In this document: in pieces, positions 23,831 to 32,280 of the stretch
Numbering within the stretch: the stretch's first letter is position 1
Layout of the letters: every line of letters begins with the position of its first letter
NCBI GenBank assembly: GCA_048265185.1
Contig: JBLXBZ010000015.1
Location: forward strand, 1 to 40,671
Reading direction: 5' to 3'
Source: JBLXBZ01 sp048265185
Lineage (GTDB): Bacteria; Pseudomonadota; Alphaproteobacteria; Rhizobiales; Stappiaceae
Length of the DNA: 40,671 nt
Program-made: the position numbers and the translations under genes
The notes under the pieces: model-generated
Database searches by the model: none
Seen by the model: only the letters and a program-made list of their open reading frames with translations
What the model was told of the DNA's origin: nothing

Positions 23831-25231
23831 ATGCAATATCACAGCCCAACGGCATCATTTCGAAATATGAGCCCGAATATGCTCGCAAGCGCACGTCTGG
23901 CCATGCGCGACGACGCCCCCAGCGTCGGCAAAGGCGAAATAGCGATTACCCTAAAACGCGCCGCGCCAGCTTTAGGCATCCGCGGCACGGTCTATCATAT
24001 CATGGATATTCTCCTCGGCCTTTCCAAGACGCAAGACTGGCGTAGCGACAAAAGACCCGTCGTCGCGATCTCCAACGAAAAGCTGGCTCAAATGACCTGC
24101 CGAACGGAGCGCACCGTCAGCCGGTGTCTAAAGAGGCTGGTGGAATTGAATATCCTCGCCTATCGCGACAGTCCCACCGGGCGCCGCTTCATCAATCGCG
24201 CCGCCGATGGATCCGCGCATTGCGCCTATGGATTAGATTTTTCGCCGGCTCGTCTGCGCATAAACGAACTCAAACAATTAGCGGAAACGTTCCACGCTCA
24301 ACAGCGCGCTAAAAAAGAAACACGCCGAGCGATCACACGCCACAGCAGAGCGATAATTGACGCTCTCACTCAAGATCCAAATGACAAACAACTAGAAACC
24401 CTAAAGAAAATTCAGAGCGACCAGCATCTTTCCGATAAAGAAAAAGCTGAACGTCTAGAACGCCTCTACAGAGAAGTACTGGAAAGATTTACAATCGCAA
24501 TATCTGCCCCAGCTCTTGAAAAAATTACAGAAGACCCATCCAAACCCATCATTGAGCAGAACGTGGCCACACCCCAAAACGCCGATCAAACTATCGCGAA
24601 CACTAAACAAACAAATGAAAATAACGCAAAAACGTCTCCCGCGGGTGACATAAACGTCATCCCATACAATAGAACAATATTAAATAATTCTAATATTTTT
24701 TGTAAAACTCAATGGAGCGAGATCAAAAATAACACCCCTAAACCACATGACGAACTTTTGAGATCATATCGACAAACACCCAACGCCAAGCATCCATCCT
24801 CACAAGAGGCTCTTAACAAAAAGCAAATGATCTCTAGTTCAGGGGGGGCACATTTCAACTCAAGCCAATCAAATTCCACATCCATTCGATTTGAACTTAT
24901 CGCTAAAGCTTGCGTCCAATTTCAACAACTCACACAAATTCGGATGAAAACATGGAATTGTTTATTACGAGCTGTCCAGGACATGCGCCATTTGATCGGC
25001 TTATCTGAAGAAGTTTGGATTCGCTGTGCGAAGAAATTAGACCGAGTTCAGGCCGCGACAATTCTTGCCCTGATCGTTGAAAAGTTACTTCGTGATCCTG
25101 CGAGCATCACTACTCCGGCAGCCTATTTTAACGCATTGATTTCCCGTGCCGCCAATGGCGAGCTTTTTCTCCATAAAAGTTTTTATGGCCTTATCCAACA
25201 GGATAGCTCACAAGGTGATCTCCCGTGTTGA
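23831..25231 (+). CDS. repC: RepC, replication initiator of a repABC replicon
   Basis: A 466-residue initiator. The N-terminal winged-helix domain (about 25-180) carries LGIRGTVYHIMDILLGLSKT and SNEKLAQMTCRTERTVSRCL, followed by RLVELNILAYRDSPTGRRF, all typical of RepC. A polar, AT-rich-coded linker follows (about 240-350), then the conserved C-terminal domain (ACVQFQQLTQIRMKTWNCLL onward). RepC binds an origin within its own gene. The ATG at 23831 lies just behind a stem-loop; an in-frame ATG at 23867 is an alternative. The coding strand is clearly richer in A in the linker than in the flanking genes. Confidence 0.93.
   Translation: MQYHSPTASFRNMSPNMLASARLAMRDDAPSVGKGEIAITLKRAAPALGIRGTVYHIMDILLGLSKTQDWRSDKRPVVAISNEKLAQMTCRTERTVSRCLKRLVELNILAYRDSPTGRRFINRAADGSAHCAYGLDFSPARLRINELKQLAETFHAQQRAKKETRRAITRHSRAIIDALTQDPNDKQLETLKKIQSDQHLSDKEKAERLERLYREVLERFTIAISAPALEKITEDPSKPIIEQNVATPQNADQTIANTKQTNENNAKTSPAGDINVIPYNRTILNNSNIFCKTQWSEIKNNTPKPHDELLRSYRQTPNAKHPSSQEALNKKQMISSSGGAHFNSSQSNSTSIRFELIAKACVQFQQLTQIRMKTWNCLLRAVQDMRHLIGLSEEVWIRCAKKLDRVQAATILALIVEKLLRDPASITTPAAYFNALISRAANGELFLHKSFYGLIQQDSSQGDLPC
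24661..24712. other. AT-rich tract within repC, probable origin of replication (oriV)
   Basis: A run rich in A and T (including CAATATTAAATAATTCTAAT) lies in the linker-coding part of repC. In studied repABC plasmids the origin lies inside repC in just such an AT-rich stretch. This is placement by analogy, without a recognised iteron. Confidence 0.5.
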
Positions 25232-25540
25232 GGCGCACCCGATCTATTATGGCGTATTCAACATAGCTGAAGTGTTACACATTGATTATCTAGCTGAAAT
25301 CTTTAGTGAATTTTTTTAAGGGTTACAGCTGTAACTTTTAGTTACGCGCATTGATCAAGCGAACAGGGCAGAGAGACGAACATCAGCCGAAACCATCAGT
25401 CTTTTACTTTCCTGATGGCTTATACCTCAACAGAGTTTTTTGGAAAAATAATCTAGCGTTGAGAAAGCAGAGGAATTAGCCCAGCGACCTCAAATGAATT
25501 CGGAGACTGTCATGGATGAGACGAGAAAAAACGAAAGCGT
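25232..25540. other. Intergenic stretch downstream of repC
   Basis: About 310 bases without a gene. It is moderately AT-rich and holds the parS-like palindrome at 25322-25335 and the terminator of the leftward LacI gene at its right end. Confidence 0.5.
25322..25335. promoter_or_regulatory. Perfect palindrome GTTACAGCTGTAAC, candidate parS
   Basis: The 14-bp perfect palindrome has GTT...GC...AAC symmetry, like repABC parS sites, but is two bases shorter than the usual GTT-N4-GC-N4-AAC. Its place about 90 bases after repC matches the known position in some rhizobial plasmids, such as R. etli p42d. No other such palindrome was found in the cassette. Confidence 0.45.
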
Positions 25541-25552
25541 TTAGGCGCTTTC
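25524..25552 (-). terminator. Rho-independent terminator of the LacI-family gene
   Basis: On the minus strand a 7-bp stem (GAAAGCG 25533-25539 with CGCTTTC 25546-25552) is followed directly by TTTTTTCTC. The right arm overlaps the end of the coding region, so the stop codon is in the loop. Confidence 0.75.
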
Positions 25553-26563
25553 ACCTGAAGTTATTGTGAAACCCAAATCGATTATTTGAACTTTTTTATT
25601 GTCATCGCGCACCAATAATTCCGCGGCGCGAGCCCCCATTTCAAAACGCGGCGTGGCGATACTCGTCAACCGCACCGGCGTCGCCTTCCCAAGGTCTATG
25701 CCATTAAAACCTAATATGGCCAAATTATCAGGAACTGAAATTTCCGCTTTCAAGCAATGAAAAAGGCCGCCGATAGCGAGATCGTCATTGGCGAAAAAAA
25801 TACAATCAACGTCAGGGTGACGCATGAGAAGCTTTTCAACAGCTTGAGCGCCTATGAGAGCGGAAGAGGGCGACTTGGAAATTTCAACTGCGGCGATTGG
25901 GTGACCATGCTCCGCCAGCTGGAATTCAAAGGCTTGGCGACGAACTTTTGAGCGCGAAGGGCGCTCATCCCATGCGCCAATATAACCTGCTTGTTTATAG
26001 CCTTTCTCAAAAAGATAATCTGCCGCCGCCGCTCCCGCTGCACGATGTGAAACGCCAACCACGGATTGGATGGCCGCGCCATCAATATCCATTATTTGCA
26101 CAACCGGGATATTTTGTTGAGAAACCATGCGTACAATAGCGGGGTCTGCGTTTAGGCCTGTAAGAATTATTCCCATGGGCGACCATGATAATAATTCACG
26201 CACCACCTCTATTTCACGCGCGGGATCATATTGGCTAACTCCGAGAACAGCGCATAACCCGTGTTTAGCTAAAACGCTGTCGATTCCATCCAAAACTTGC
26301 GGAAAAACCTCGTTGCTCATGGAGGGAAGGACCACCGCCACTAAATTGCTGTGGGAGGTTTTAAGTGCGCCCGCCAGTCGATTGGGCGTATAGCCAAGCT
26401 CATTTGCGGCTTTAATTACTTTGTCCCGCAAAGTTTTCGATGTGTTTGGCGCATCACGCATCACCCGTGACACAGAAATATCCGATACCCCGGCTAATCG
26501 GGCTACGTCTTTCAATGTGGCGCGTTCAGAGCGTAGAGTTATAGAATCAGGCACTTGTTTCAT
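25541..26563 (-). CDS. LacI-family transcriptional regulator (GntR/IdnR-like)
   Basis: A 340-residue repressor: LacI helix-turn-helix and hinge in residues about 15-70 (ATLKDVARLAGVSDISVSRV, then NRLAGALKTSHSNLVAVVLP), then a periplasmic-binding-protein-like ligand domain with FANDDLAIGGLFHCLKAE. The subgroup resembles regulators of gluconate and other sugar-acid genes. It is divergent from the tctCBA-tauE operon, and three CAACG-centred operators lie in the gap, some very close to its own start. A terminator overlaps its stop codon. The inducer is probably the substrate of the adjacent transporter. Confidence 0.93.
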   Translation of the reverse strand: MKQVPDSITLRSERATLKDVARLAGVSDISVSRVMRDAPNTSKTLRDKVIKAANELGYTPNRLAGALKTSHSNLVAVVLPSMSNEVFPQVLDGIDSVLAKHGLCAVLGVSQYDPAREIEVVRELLSWSPMGIILTGLNADPAIVRMVSQQNIPVVQIMDIDGAAIQSVVGVSHRAAGAAAADYLFEKGYKQAGYIGAWDERPSRSKVRRQAFEFQLAEHGHPIAAVEISKSPSSALIGAQAVEKLLMRHPDVDCIFFANDDLAIGGLFHCLKAEISVPDNLAILGFNGIDLGKATPVRLTSIATPRFEMGARAAELLVRDDNKKVQIIDLGFTITSGESA

Positions 26564-26593
26564 TTGGCGACAGTAGCGTCAAATATGGATGAT

Positions 26594-26649
26594 TGGCAAC
26601 GATATCATTTTATTTGACAACGTTGTCAATATGCATGACAACGTTACCA
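26594..26649. promoter_or_regulatory. Three LacI-type operators spaced 21 bp apart
   Basis: TGGCAACGATATCA (26594-26607), TGACAACGTTGTCA (inside the perfect 16-bp palindrome TTGACAACGTTGTCAA, 26614-26629) and TGACAACGTTACCA (26636-26649) share the same core. Their centres are at 26600.5, 26621.5 and 26642.5, exactly two helical turns apart. The central C-G step is typical of LacI/GalR family operators. They cover the whole divergent promoter between the regulator and the transporter operon. Confidence 0.85.
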
Positions 26650-26679
26650 ATAAGATTTCGTGATGCTAGGGAGGAAACT

Positions 26680-27633
26680 ATGCAATTGAAATCCATCTTC
26701 GGTGCGGCCATAGTCGCTATTTTCGCCGCTAACGCGGCTAACGCCGCAGATTTTCCCCAACGACCGGTGAATCTTATCGCCCCTTTTAACGCGGGCGGGG
26801 GGACCGATCTTTTGCTGCGCGGGTTAGCGCCTCATTTTGCTGAAGCTTTAGATGGCGATGTTTTCGTCTCCAATATGTCTGGAGGCTCGGGCACGGTGGC
26901 GGCTTCCGCTTTGCAGGGGCAAAAACCGGACGGCTATCAGTTGGCCTATATGTCGGTCACCGTGGCCACAGTCCAGCCGCAGATCAAGAATGTTCCCTAT
27001 GGAATAGATAGCTGGACACCCATTTGCTCCATCGCCGCTTCGCCGACCCTTTTATTTGTCGCCGGCGATAGCCCCTTTCACTCCATGGCGGATGTAGTCG
27101 CAGCGGTGAATGAAAAACCCGGCGAATATGTCTTCGGCTCCTCCGGCCCCGGAGCGATTACTCATTTGTCCATGGTGGCCGCTTTTTCCGGTCTCGGGTT
27201 GATGGATAAGGTGGTGCATTTGCCGTTCCAGGGGTCCGGGCCTGCCCTCAAAGAATTGACGGCCGGTAATATCCAGTTTTTTGGCGATACGGAGCTTTTG
27301 ATGAAGCGCGGCGACTTTCGCCCGTTGATGACGTTTAGCGCCGAGCGACTGGAAAATTTCCCCGACGTTCCCACCGCTGCTGAAGTGGGAATTTCAGCGC
27401 CTTTGAACGAGTTATATTTGTGGGGCGGGTTATTTGCGCCTGCAGGCGTTGTTGAAGAAACTGTCGCCAAGTTGGAAGGGGCGTGTGAGGCCGCTGTGAA
27501 TTCGGAAGGCTTTAAGGAATTTGCGAGGAATTCCGGCACGGTCATCAATTACCGCGGATCCAAGGAATTCGATAAATTCTACCGTGAACAATATGAATCG
27601 AACAAGGTTTTGATCGAGGCGTCCGGCCTTTAA
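26680..27633 (+). CDS. tctC: Tripartite tricarboxylate transporter substrate-binding protein (TctC/Bug family)
   Basis: A 317-residue periplasmic binding protein. Residues 1-23 form a Sec signal peptide (MQLKSIFGAAIVAIFAANAANA, then ADFPQRPVN). The mature part carries the Bug-family pattern: PVNLIAPFNAGGGTDLLLRG and the later GSSGPGAITHLSM. The aspartate that contacts amino-acid ligands in some Bug proteins is not evident; ligands of the family are usually carboxylates. GGGAGG lies before the ATG at 26680; the frame upstream runs through the operators. It is first in a six-gene operon. Confidence 0.92.
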   Translation: MQLKSIFGAAIVAIFAANAANAADFPQRPVNLIAPFNAGGGTDLLLRGLAPHFAEALDGDVFVSNMSGGSGTVAASALQGQKPDGYQLAYMSVTVATVQPQIKNVPYGIDSWTPICSIAASPTLLFVAGDSPFHSMADVVAAVNEKPGEYVFGSSGPGAITHLSMVAAFSGLGLMDKVVHLPFQGSGPALKELTAGNIQFFGDTELLMKRGDFRPLMTFSAERLENFPDVPTAAEVGISAPLNELYLWGGLFAPAGVVEETVAKLEGACEAAVNSEGFKEFARNSGTVINYRGSKEFDKFYREQYESNKVLIEASGL

Positions 27634-27703
27634 AGGCGACTTGTAATGTGAAGCGTGGGCCGCCATGGGGGTGGCCTGCGGTCTCAGCGGTTCAGGATAT
27701 CCC

Positions 27704-28174
27704 ATGACAACTTTTCTGAACGAGCGCGTTTTGGTGCTTGTGGCTTTGCTTGCAGTGGCTACGGCCTTGTTCGTTTCGACTTTCAGTCAAACGTTCACCG
27801 ACATTGGCGGCGCCCATTCGCCGGTGTTTTTTCCGCGAATTATTCTGGTGATCTGGATAGGACTTTCCTTGATCTCCCTAGCTCAGGAGTTCTGGCGCAA
27901 ACAAAGAGGCGTCTCCGCCGCCGACCGGGTTTTCAGCATATGGCGATTGGCGACGCTGATTGTCGCGGTTCTCGCCTACACAAACCTTGTGACCAGTTAC
28001 GGTTATTTTCTCACTTCAGCCGTTTTCTCCGTAATTTGCCTGCGGCTCTTCGAGTTACGTAATCCCGTAGCCATCGTAGTTTACGCCCTCGGCGTTCCCG
28101 GGGCTTTAGTTGTTTTTTTCAATCACCTTCTGGGCATGCCGCTGCCAGTTTCGCCCTTCACTCACCTGTTTTAA
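27704..28174 (+). CDS. tctB: Tripartite tricarboxylate transporter small membrane subunit (TctB)
   Basis: A 156-residue protein with about four membrane helices (roughly 8-28, 45-63, 84-108 and 122-145), including FFPRIILVIWIGLSLISL. This is the size and plan of TctB, the small permease subunit of these secondary, binding-protein-dependent transporters. The ATG at 27704 follows a weak AGGA; an upstream in-frame ATG at 27665 would add 13 polar residues. It lies between tctC and tctA as usual. Confidence 0.88.
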   Translation: MTTFLNERVLVLVALLAVATALFVSTFSQTFTDIGGAHSPVFFPRIILVIWIGLSLISLAQEFWRKQRGVSAADRVFSIWRLATLIVAVLAYTNLVTSYGYFLTSAVFSVICLRLFELRNPVAIVVYALGVPGALVVFFNHLLGMPLPVSPFTHLF

Positions 28175-28183
28175 GGAGCCGTC

Positions 28184-29671
28184 ATGATTTCTCATTTGCC
28201 AGATGCGCTCCAGCTTCTTCTGACACTTGAAGGCGGGGCAGTCTTGATCATGGGCACAGTCCTGGGGATTATTCTTGGAGCCATGCCTGGAATTGGCTCG
28301 ACGGTGGCGGTGGCCATGGTTCTGCCTTTCACGTTGACGATGGGGCAAGCCCCGGCGATTATCTTGTTGCTCGCCGTCTATGCCGGATCGGTTTATGGCG
28401 GCTCCATATCCGCGATTTTGATTAACACCCCAGGCACACCGCAATCAGCGGCGACGTGTCTGGATGGATATCCTATGGCTCAGCGAGGAGAGGCGGGGTT
28501 GGCGCTCGGCTGGGCGACGGTGGCCTCTGTCGTGGGAGGATTGGTGTCCGCCGTAGTTCTGATTCTCGCCGCTCCTCAATTGGCCGCTTTCGCGCTGGAG
28601 TTCGGTCCTATTGAAACTTTCGCGTTGATCCTGCTGGGCATGACTTGCATTGTCTCCGTTTCTTCCGGCTTGATGACGAAAGGCCTGCTTGCCGGAATGA
28701 TCGGTATTTTCTTGTCCACGGTGGGGGGAGATCCGATCATTGGCGAGTTTAGGTTCACCGGTGACGTTTGGCAGCTTTATTCAGGTTTTAACCTTTTGGC
28801 GGTGGTTATTGGGGTTTTCGCCTTGTCGGAAGTGATGGTCCGCGCCAGCGCCAATATTTCTCAAGTGTCAGAACTGAACGGTTTTAACGGCGTGGTTCTG
28901 CCCAGTCTCGCCATGTGGCGGGGACGGGTGAAAAATCTTGTTAAATCGGTGATTATCGGCAATGTGATTGGCGTTTTGCCAGGAACGGGCGCTGCGACGG
29001 CGGCCTTTATCTCTTATGCGGAAAGCGCGCGGTCCTCGCCCAATAAAGCCGGTTTCGGCAAAGGCGAACCCGATGGCGTTGTCGCTTCGGAAGCGGCGAA
29101 TAACGCCGTGACAGGCGGGGCTTTGGTTCCCACCATGGCTTTGGGGATACCAGGAGACGCCATTACTGCGGTCATGCTTGCTACATTGACCTTGCATGGG
29201 ATTACGCCGGGACCGACCTTGGTTAAGGATAACCCGGCTTTGATAGGCGCGATTTTTGTCGGGTTTTTTATCATCAACCTGCTGCTTTTGCCTTTGGGAA
29301 TGTTATTGTCACGAGTTTCCGCGCCGATTTTGCGTATTCGCGAAGCTTATATGATGACCGCCATCGTATTGCTTTGCGTGGTCGGCGTTTATTTCGTGCG
29401 AGGCAATCCTTTTGACCTATTGGTGATGGGGGGGGCGGGCGTCGTTGGTTTCATCTTGCGCCGACAAGGGTTTCCCATGGCGCCGTTGGTGATCGGTATG
29501 GTCCTTGGGCCGACGCTTGAGTTAACCTTGCGTCAGGGACTTATCCTCAAAAAGGGCAATTTTTTCGCTTTCTTCGAAAGCCCGATTGCGCTGTTTCTCA
29601 TTCTTGCCGCGCTGATTGCGTTGGCGTGGCCCGCTCTGCGGTTATTTTTTGGAAAGAAAGCTGATGTTTGA
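28184..29671 (+). CDS. tctA: Tripartite tricarboxylate transporter large permease (TctA)
   Basis: A 495-residue inner-membrane protein with about 12 helices. The conserved TctA signature GAMPGIGSTVAVAMVLPFTL and the later INTPGTPQSAATCLDGYPMA are present, as is the second GVLPGTGAATAAFISY repeat. AAGGAG lies before the ATG at 28184, nine bases after tctB. With TctC and TctB it forms a sodium- or proton-driven carboxylate importer. The 3' end overlaps the next gene by eight bases. Confidence 0.95.
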   Translation: MISHLPDALQLLLTLEGGAVLIMGTVLGIILGAMPGIGSTVAVAMVLPFTLTMGQAPAIILLLAVYAGSVYGGSISAILINTPGTPQSAATCLDGYPMAQRGEAGLALGWATVASVVGGLVSAVVLILAAPQLAAFALEFGPIETFALILLGMTCIVSVSSGLMTKGLLAGMIGIFLSTVGGDPIIGEFRFTGDVWQLYSGFNLLAVVIGVFALSEVMVRASANISQVSELNGFNGVVLPSLAMWRGRVKNLVKSVIIGNVIGVLPGTGAATAAFISYAESARSSPNKAGFGKGEPDGVVASEAANNAVTGGALVPTMALGIPGDAITAVMLATLTLHGITPGPTLVKDNPALIGAIFVGFFIINLLLLPLGMLLSRVSAPILRIREAYMMTAIVLLCVVGVYFVRGNPFDLLVMGGAGVVGFILRRQGFPMAPLVIGMVLGPTLELTLRQGLILKKGNFFAFFESPIALFLILAALIALAWPALRLFFGKKADV

Positions 29672-30494
29672 TCTCACCACTTGGGCGTTGTTGATCCCCA
29701 TTCTTTTGGCGGTCGGAGCTGTGGCCGGGGTGTTGGCCGGCCTGCTTGGCGTGGGCGGAGGCATTGTTATCGTGCCGGTGCTTTATTGGCTGACCCAGAC
29801 TGGAATGTTGAAGGTGGACAGCGACGTGGCTATCCATTTTGCTGTGGCGACCTCTTTGGCGACCATCATTCCCACCTCCATCTCCTCGGCGCGAGCTCAT
29901 TATAAAAAAGGCTCCATTGATTTTTCCATGTTTCGCTCTTGGGCGCCTTTTATCGTCTTGGGCGCTTTGGTCGGAGGCGTTCTAGCCACCTGGCTGGACG
30001 CCTCCATGTTGACCGGGGTCTTTGGCGCGGTCGCTTTGGTCGTGGTGTTGAACATGCTCAATCCCAAACCTTTCGTGTTGGCAAAAGCGCCGCCCAAAGC
30101 GCTTGGCTCCAAAGCCGCCATCGCCGCGCCTATTGGCGCATTTTCCGCCATGATGGGAATTGGCGGTGGAACGCTTTCTGTTCCGGTGATGACGTTACTG
30201 TCCTTTCCTGTTCACAAGGCGGTGGGCACGGCGGCGTTGTTTGGTTTGGTAATCGCGGTTCCCGGCATTTTGGGCTACGCTTTCGCCGGTCAGAACATTG
30301 AAGGGCTTTTACCCGGCTCCATCGGCTATATTAACCTTCCAGCCGCAGTCACAATCTCATTGGCCACTTTTTTTTGCGCGCCTATTGGCGTGCGGGTCGC
30401 CCATAGTCTGAACCCCCAGCGCTTGCGGTTGACGTTTGCGGTCTTTCTTTTCATCAGCGCCGTCAAAATGCTGTCGGAGACTTTTCTGACATGA
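29664..30494 (+). CDS. TauE/SafE family permease (sulfite exporter-like)
   Basis: A 276-residue membrane protein with seven to eight helices and the two TauE/SafE repeats, recognised by GLLGVGGGIVIVPVLYWL near the start and MMGIGGGTLSVPVMTLLSFP in the middle. The family is linked to export of sulfite, sulfoacetate or other sulfur compounds, though many members are uncharacterised. The ATG at 29664 overlaps tctA by eight bases, and the gene ends in an ATGA overlap with the hydrolase gene. Its place in the middle of a carboxylate-uptake and oxidation operon makes it a candidate exporter of an end product. Confidence 0.88.
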   Translation: MFDLTTWALLIPILLAVGAVAGVLAGLLGVGGGIVIVPVLYWLTQTGMLKVDSDVAIHFAVATSLATIIPTSISSARAHYKKGSIDFSMFRSWAPFIVLGALVGGVLATWLDASMLTGVFGAVALVVVLNMLNPKPFVLAKAPPKALGSKAAIAAPIGAFSAMMGIGGGTLSVPVMTLLSFPVHKAVGTAALFGLVIAVPGILGYAFAGQNIEGLLPGSIGYINLPAAVTISLATFFCAPIGVRVAHSLNPQRLRLTFAVFLFISAVKMLSETFLT

Positions 30495-31369
30495 CGGGTG
30501 TTCGCATTCTTGATGAAGGTTTTGCGACGACGGCGCGCCTGCGCGTGCGGCAACTGCGCACGGCGCCGGCGGAGCCAGGCGCGCCAAGGGTTCTTCTTCT
30601 GGGTGGTTCGAATTTCGATCTGACCTTGAAGCGGGAATTTTTGGATAGTGAGCTGGCGAAGTTCTTCGAGGTGGCCGTCTATGAACCCCGCGGGGTGGGG
30701 CGGACGGAGCGTCCCGACGGGATTTGGACCATGAAGGATTACGCTCTTGACGCTTTATCCTATCTTGACGTTCTTGGCTGGCCCCGAGCTGCGGTCGTAG
30801 GGGAGAGCTTTGGCGGTATGACCGCGCTGCATTTGGCGGCGCTGGCGCCGGAGCGCGTGGGGCCGATGGTTCTGGCTTCGGCTACGGCGGGGGGAGAAGG
30901 GGGCGGTTCTTTCGACATCTCACAATTCTTGTCTTTGCCCAGGAGAGAGGCCGCGCGCCGCGCTCTTTTCTTACAGGATGAACGTCATGAGCTGCTGGCG
31001 CGCACGGATCCGCAAGCTTTTGCGGCGGCGCTTGCAAAGCGCGTGGCCTTTGAGGAGCGCTTCGCCGTTTCTTCCGTGGACAATGGGGGATATGAACGGC
31101 TTTTACGCGCCAGACGCGATCATGATGTTTGGCGGGCTTTGCCGCAGATCGCGTCGCCCACGCTTGTGGTGGCGGGAGCGTGCGATCGACAAGCGTCGCC
31201 AGCGGCGCAAAAGCGCATGGCCGCTCGTCTCGTCAGGGCCGATTATTGGGAATTTGAGAGCGGGCACGGGTTGTTGTTTTCGGCGCCAGAAGTGTCTCGC
31301 CAGGTGTTTGGCCAGTGGCTGCGCCTTAAAATGAGTGAAGAGAAACAGGCGAAGAAAGAGATGAAATGA
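30491..31369 (+). CDS. Alpha/beta hydrolase
   Basis: A 292-residue cytoplasmic protein with the alpha/beta-hydrolase fold. The nucleophile is S106 in GESFGG; the likely acid is D232 in AGACDRQ and the catalytic histidine H259 in SGHG. The oxyanion-hole region near the start reads LLLGGSNFDLT, instead of the common HGxP. The gene overlaps both neighbours by four bases (ATGA). It could open a lactone or ester to give the hydroxyacid that the following dehydrogenase oxidises; this is inference from order only. Confidence 0.85.
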   Translation: MTGVRILDEGFATTARLRVRQLRTAPAEPGAPRVLLLGGSNFDLTLKREFLDSELAKFFEVAVYEPRGVGRTERPDGIWTMKDYALDALSYLDVLGWPRAAVVGESFGGMTALHLAALAPERVGPMVLASATAGGEGGGSFDISQFLSLPRREAARRALFLQDERHELLARTDPQAFAAALAKRVAFEERFAVSSVDNGGYERLLRARRDHDVWRALPQIASPTLVVAGACDRQASPAAQKRMAARLVRADYWEFESGHGLLFSAPEVSRQVFGQWLRLKMSEEKQAKKEMK

Positions 31370-32280
31370 CAAAGCGGATTGCGGTTATCGGCCTTGGCGC
31401 CATGGGCTATGGCGTGGCCTCGTCGGTGCTTCGCGCGGGACATGTGACGCATGGCTTCGATATTGTGGCGGCTAATGAAGAGCGTTTTCTCGCCGAGGGC
31501 GGCGCGCCCGGCGAGCGGTTGGAGGTGGCCTCGCGCCTTGACGCTGTTGTGGTGGTGGTTTTGAATGCGGAGCAAACGGAAAGCGTTCTGTTCGGCGAAG
31601 AAGGGGTGGCGTCGGCGTTGAAGCCCGGGGCGGTGGTGGTTTCCTGCGCCACTGTGGCTCCGGAATTTGCTCGAGACATGGCGGCGCGTTGCGCGGAGCT
31701 TGGCGTGCTTTATCTTGACGCGCCGATTTCGGGAGGAGCGGCCAAGGCGCTGAGTGGAGAATTATCGGTTATGGCTTCGGGAGAACCGGCGGCTTTTGAA
31801 GCGGCGCGCCCGGTTCTTGACGCTGCGGCCCAGACCGTCTTCACCCTTGGAGACGCCGCCGGCGCGGGATCGGCGATGAAAGCGGTGAACCAGCTGTTGG
31901 CGGGGGTTCACATTGCGGCGATGGCGGAGGCTCTGACCTTTGGCATGACCCAAGGGGTGGCCCCTGATAAATTTGTCGAGGTCATAAGCAAATGCGCGGG
32001 CTCAAGCTGGATGCTGGAAAACCGCGCGCCGCATATTGTCGAAGGCGACTATACGCCTCTGAGCCAGATAAACATTTGGCCTAAAGACCTTGGTATCGTG
32101 CTTGATATAGCCAAATCCGCCGGCTTCAGCGCGCCGATCACGGCGGCTGCCTTGCAGCAATATATGGTGGCGGTGGGCATGGGGCTTGGCCGTGAGGATG
32201 ACGCCGCTATCGCCAAGGTTTATGCGCGCAACGTGGGTCTTTCTCTGCCCGGCGAAGATGACGAATCTGACGCAAAGTGA
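31366..32280 (+). CDS. 3-hydroxyisobutyrate dehydrogenase-family (beta-hydroxyacid) NAD(P)-dependent oxidoreductase
   Basis: A 304-residue enzyme: N-terminal Rossmann domain with VIGLGAMGYGVASSVLRAG, substrate signature DAPISGGAAKALSGELSVMA (118-137), and catalytic K172 in AGSAMKAVNQLL, followed by an all-helical domain. The family covers 3-hydroxyisobutyrate, tartronate semialdehyde, L-threonate and sulfolactaldehyde enzymes. The sequence does not single out one of them. It is the last gene of the operon and overlaps the hydrolase by four bases. Confidence 0.88.
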   Translation: MTKRIAVIGLGAMGYGVASSVLRAGHVTHGFDIVAANEERFLAEGGAPGERLEVASRLDAVVVVVLNAEQTESVLFGEEGVASALKPGAVVVSCATVAPEFARDMAARCAELGVLYLDAPISGGAAKALSGELSVMASGEPAAFEAARPVLDAAAQTVFTLGDAAGAGSAMKAVNQLLAGVHIAAMAEALTFGMTQGVAPDKFVEVISKCAGSSWMLENRAPHIVEGDYTPLSQINIWPKDLGIVLDIAKSAGFSAPITAAALQQYMVAVGMGLGREDDAAIAKVYARNVGLSLPGEDDESDAK

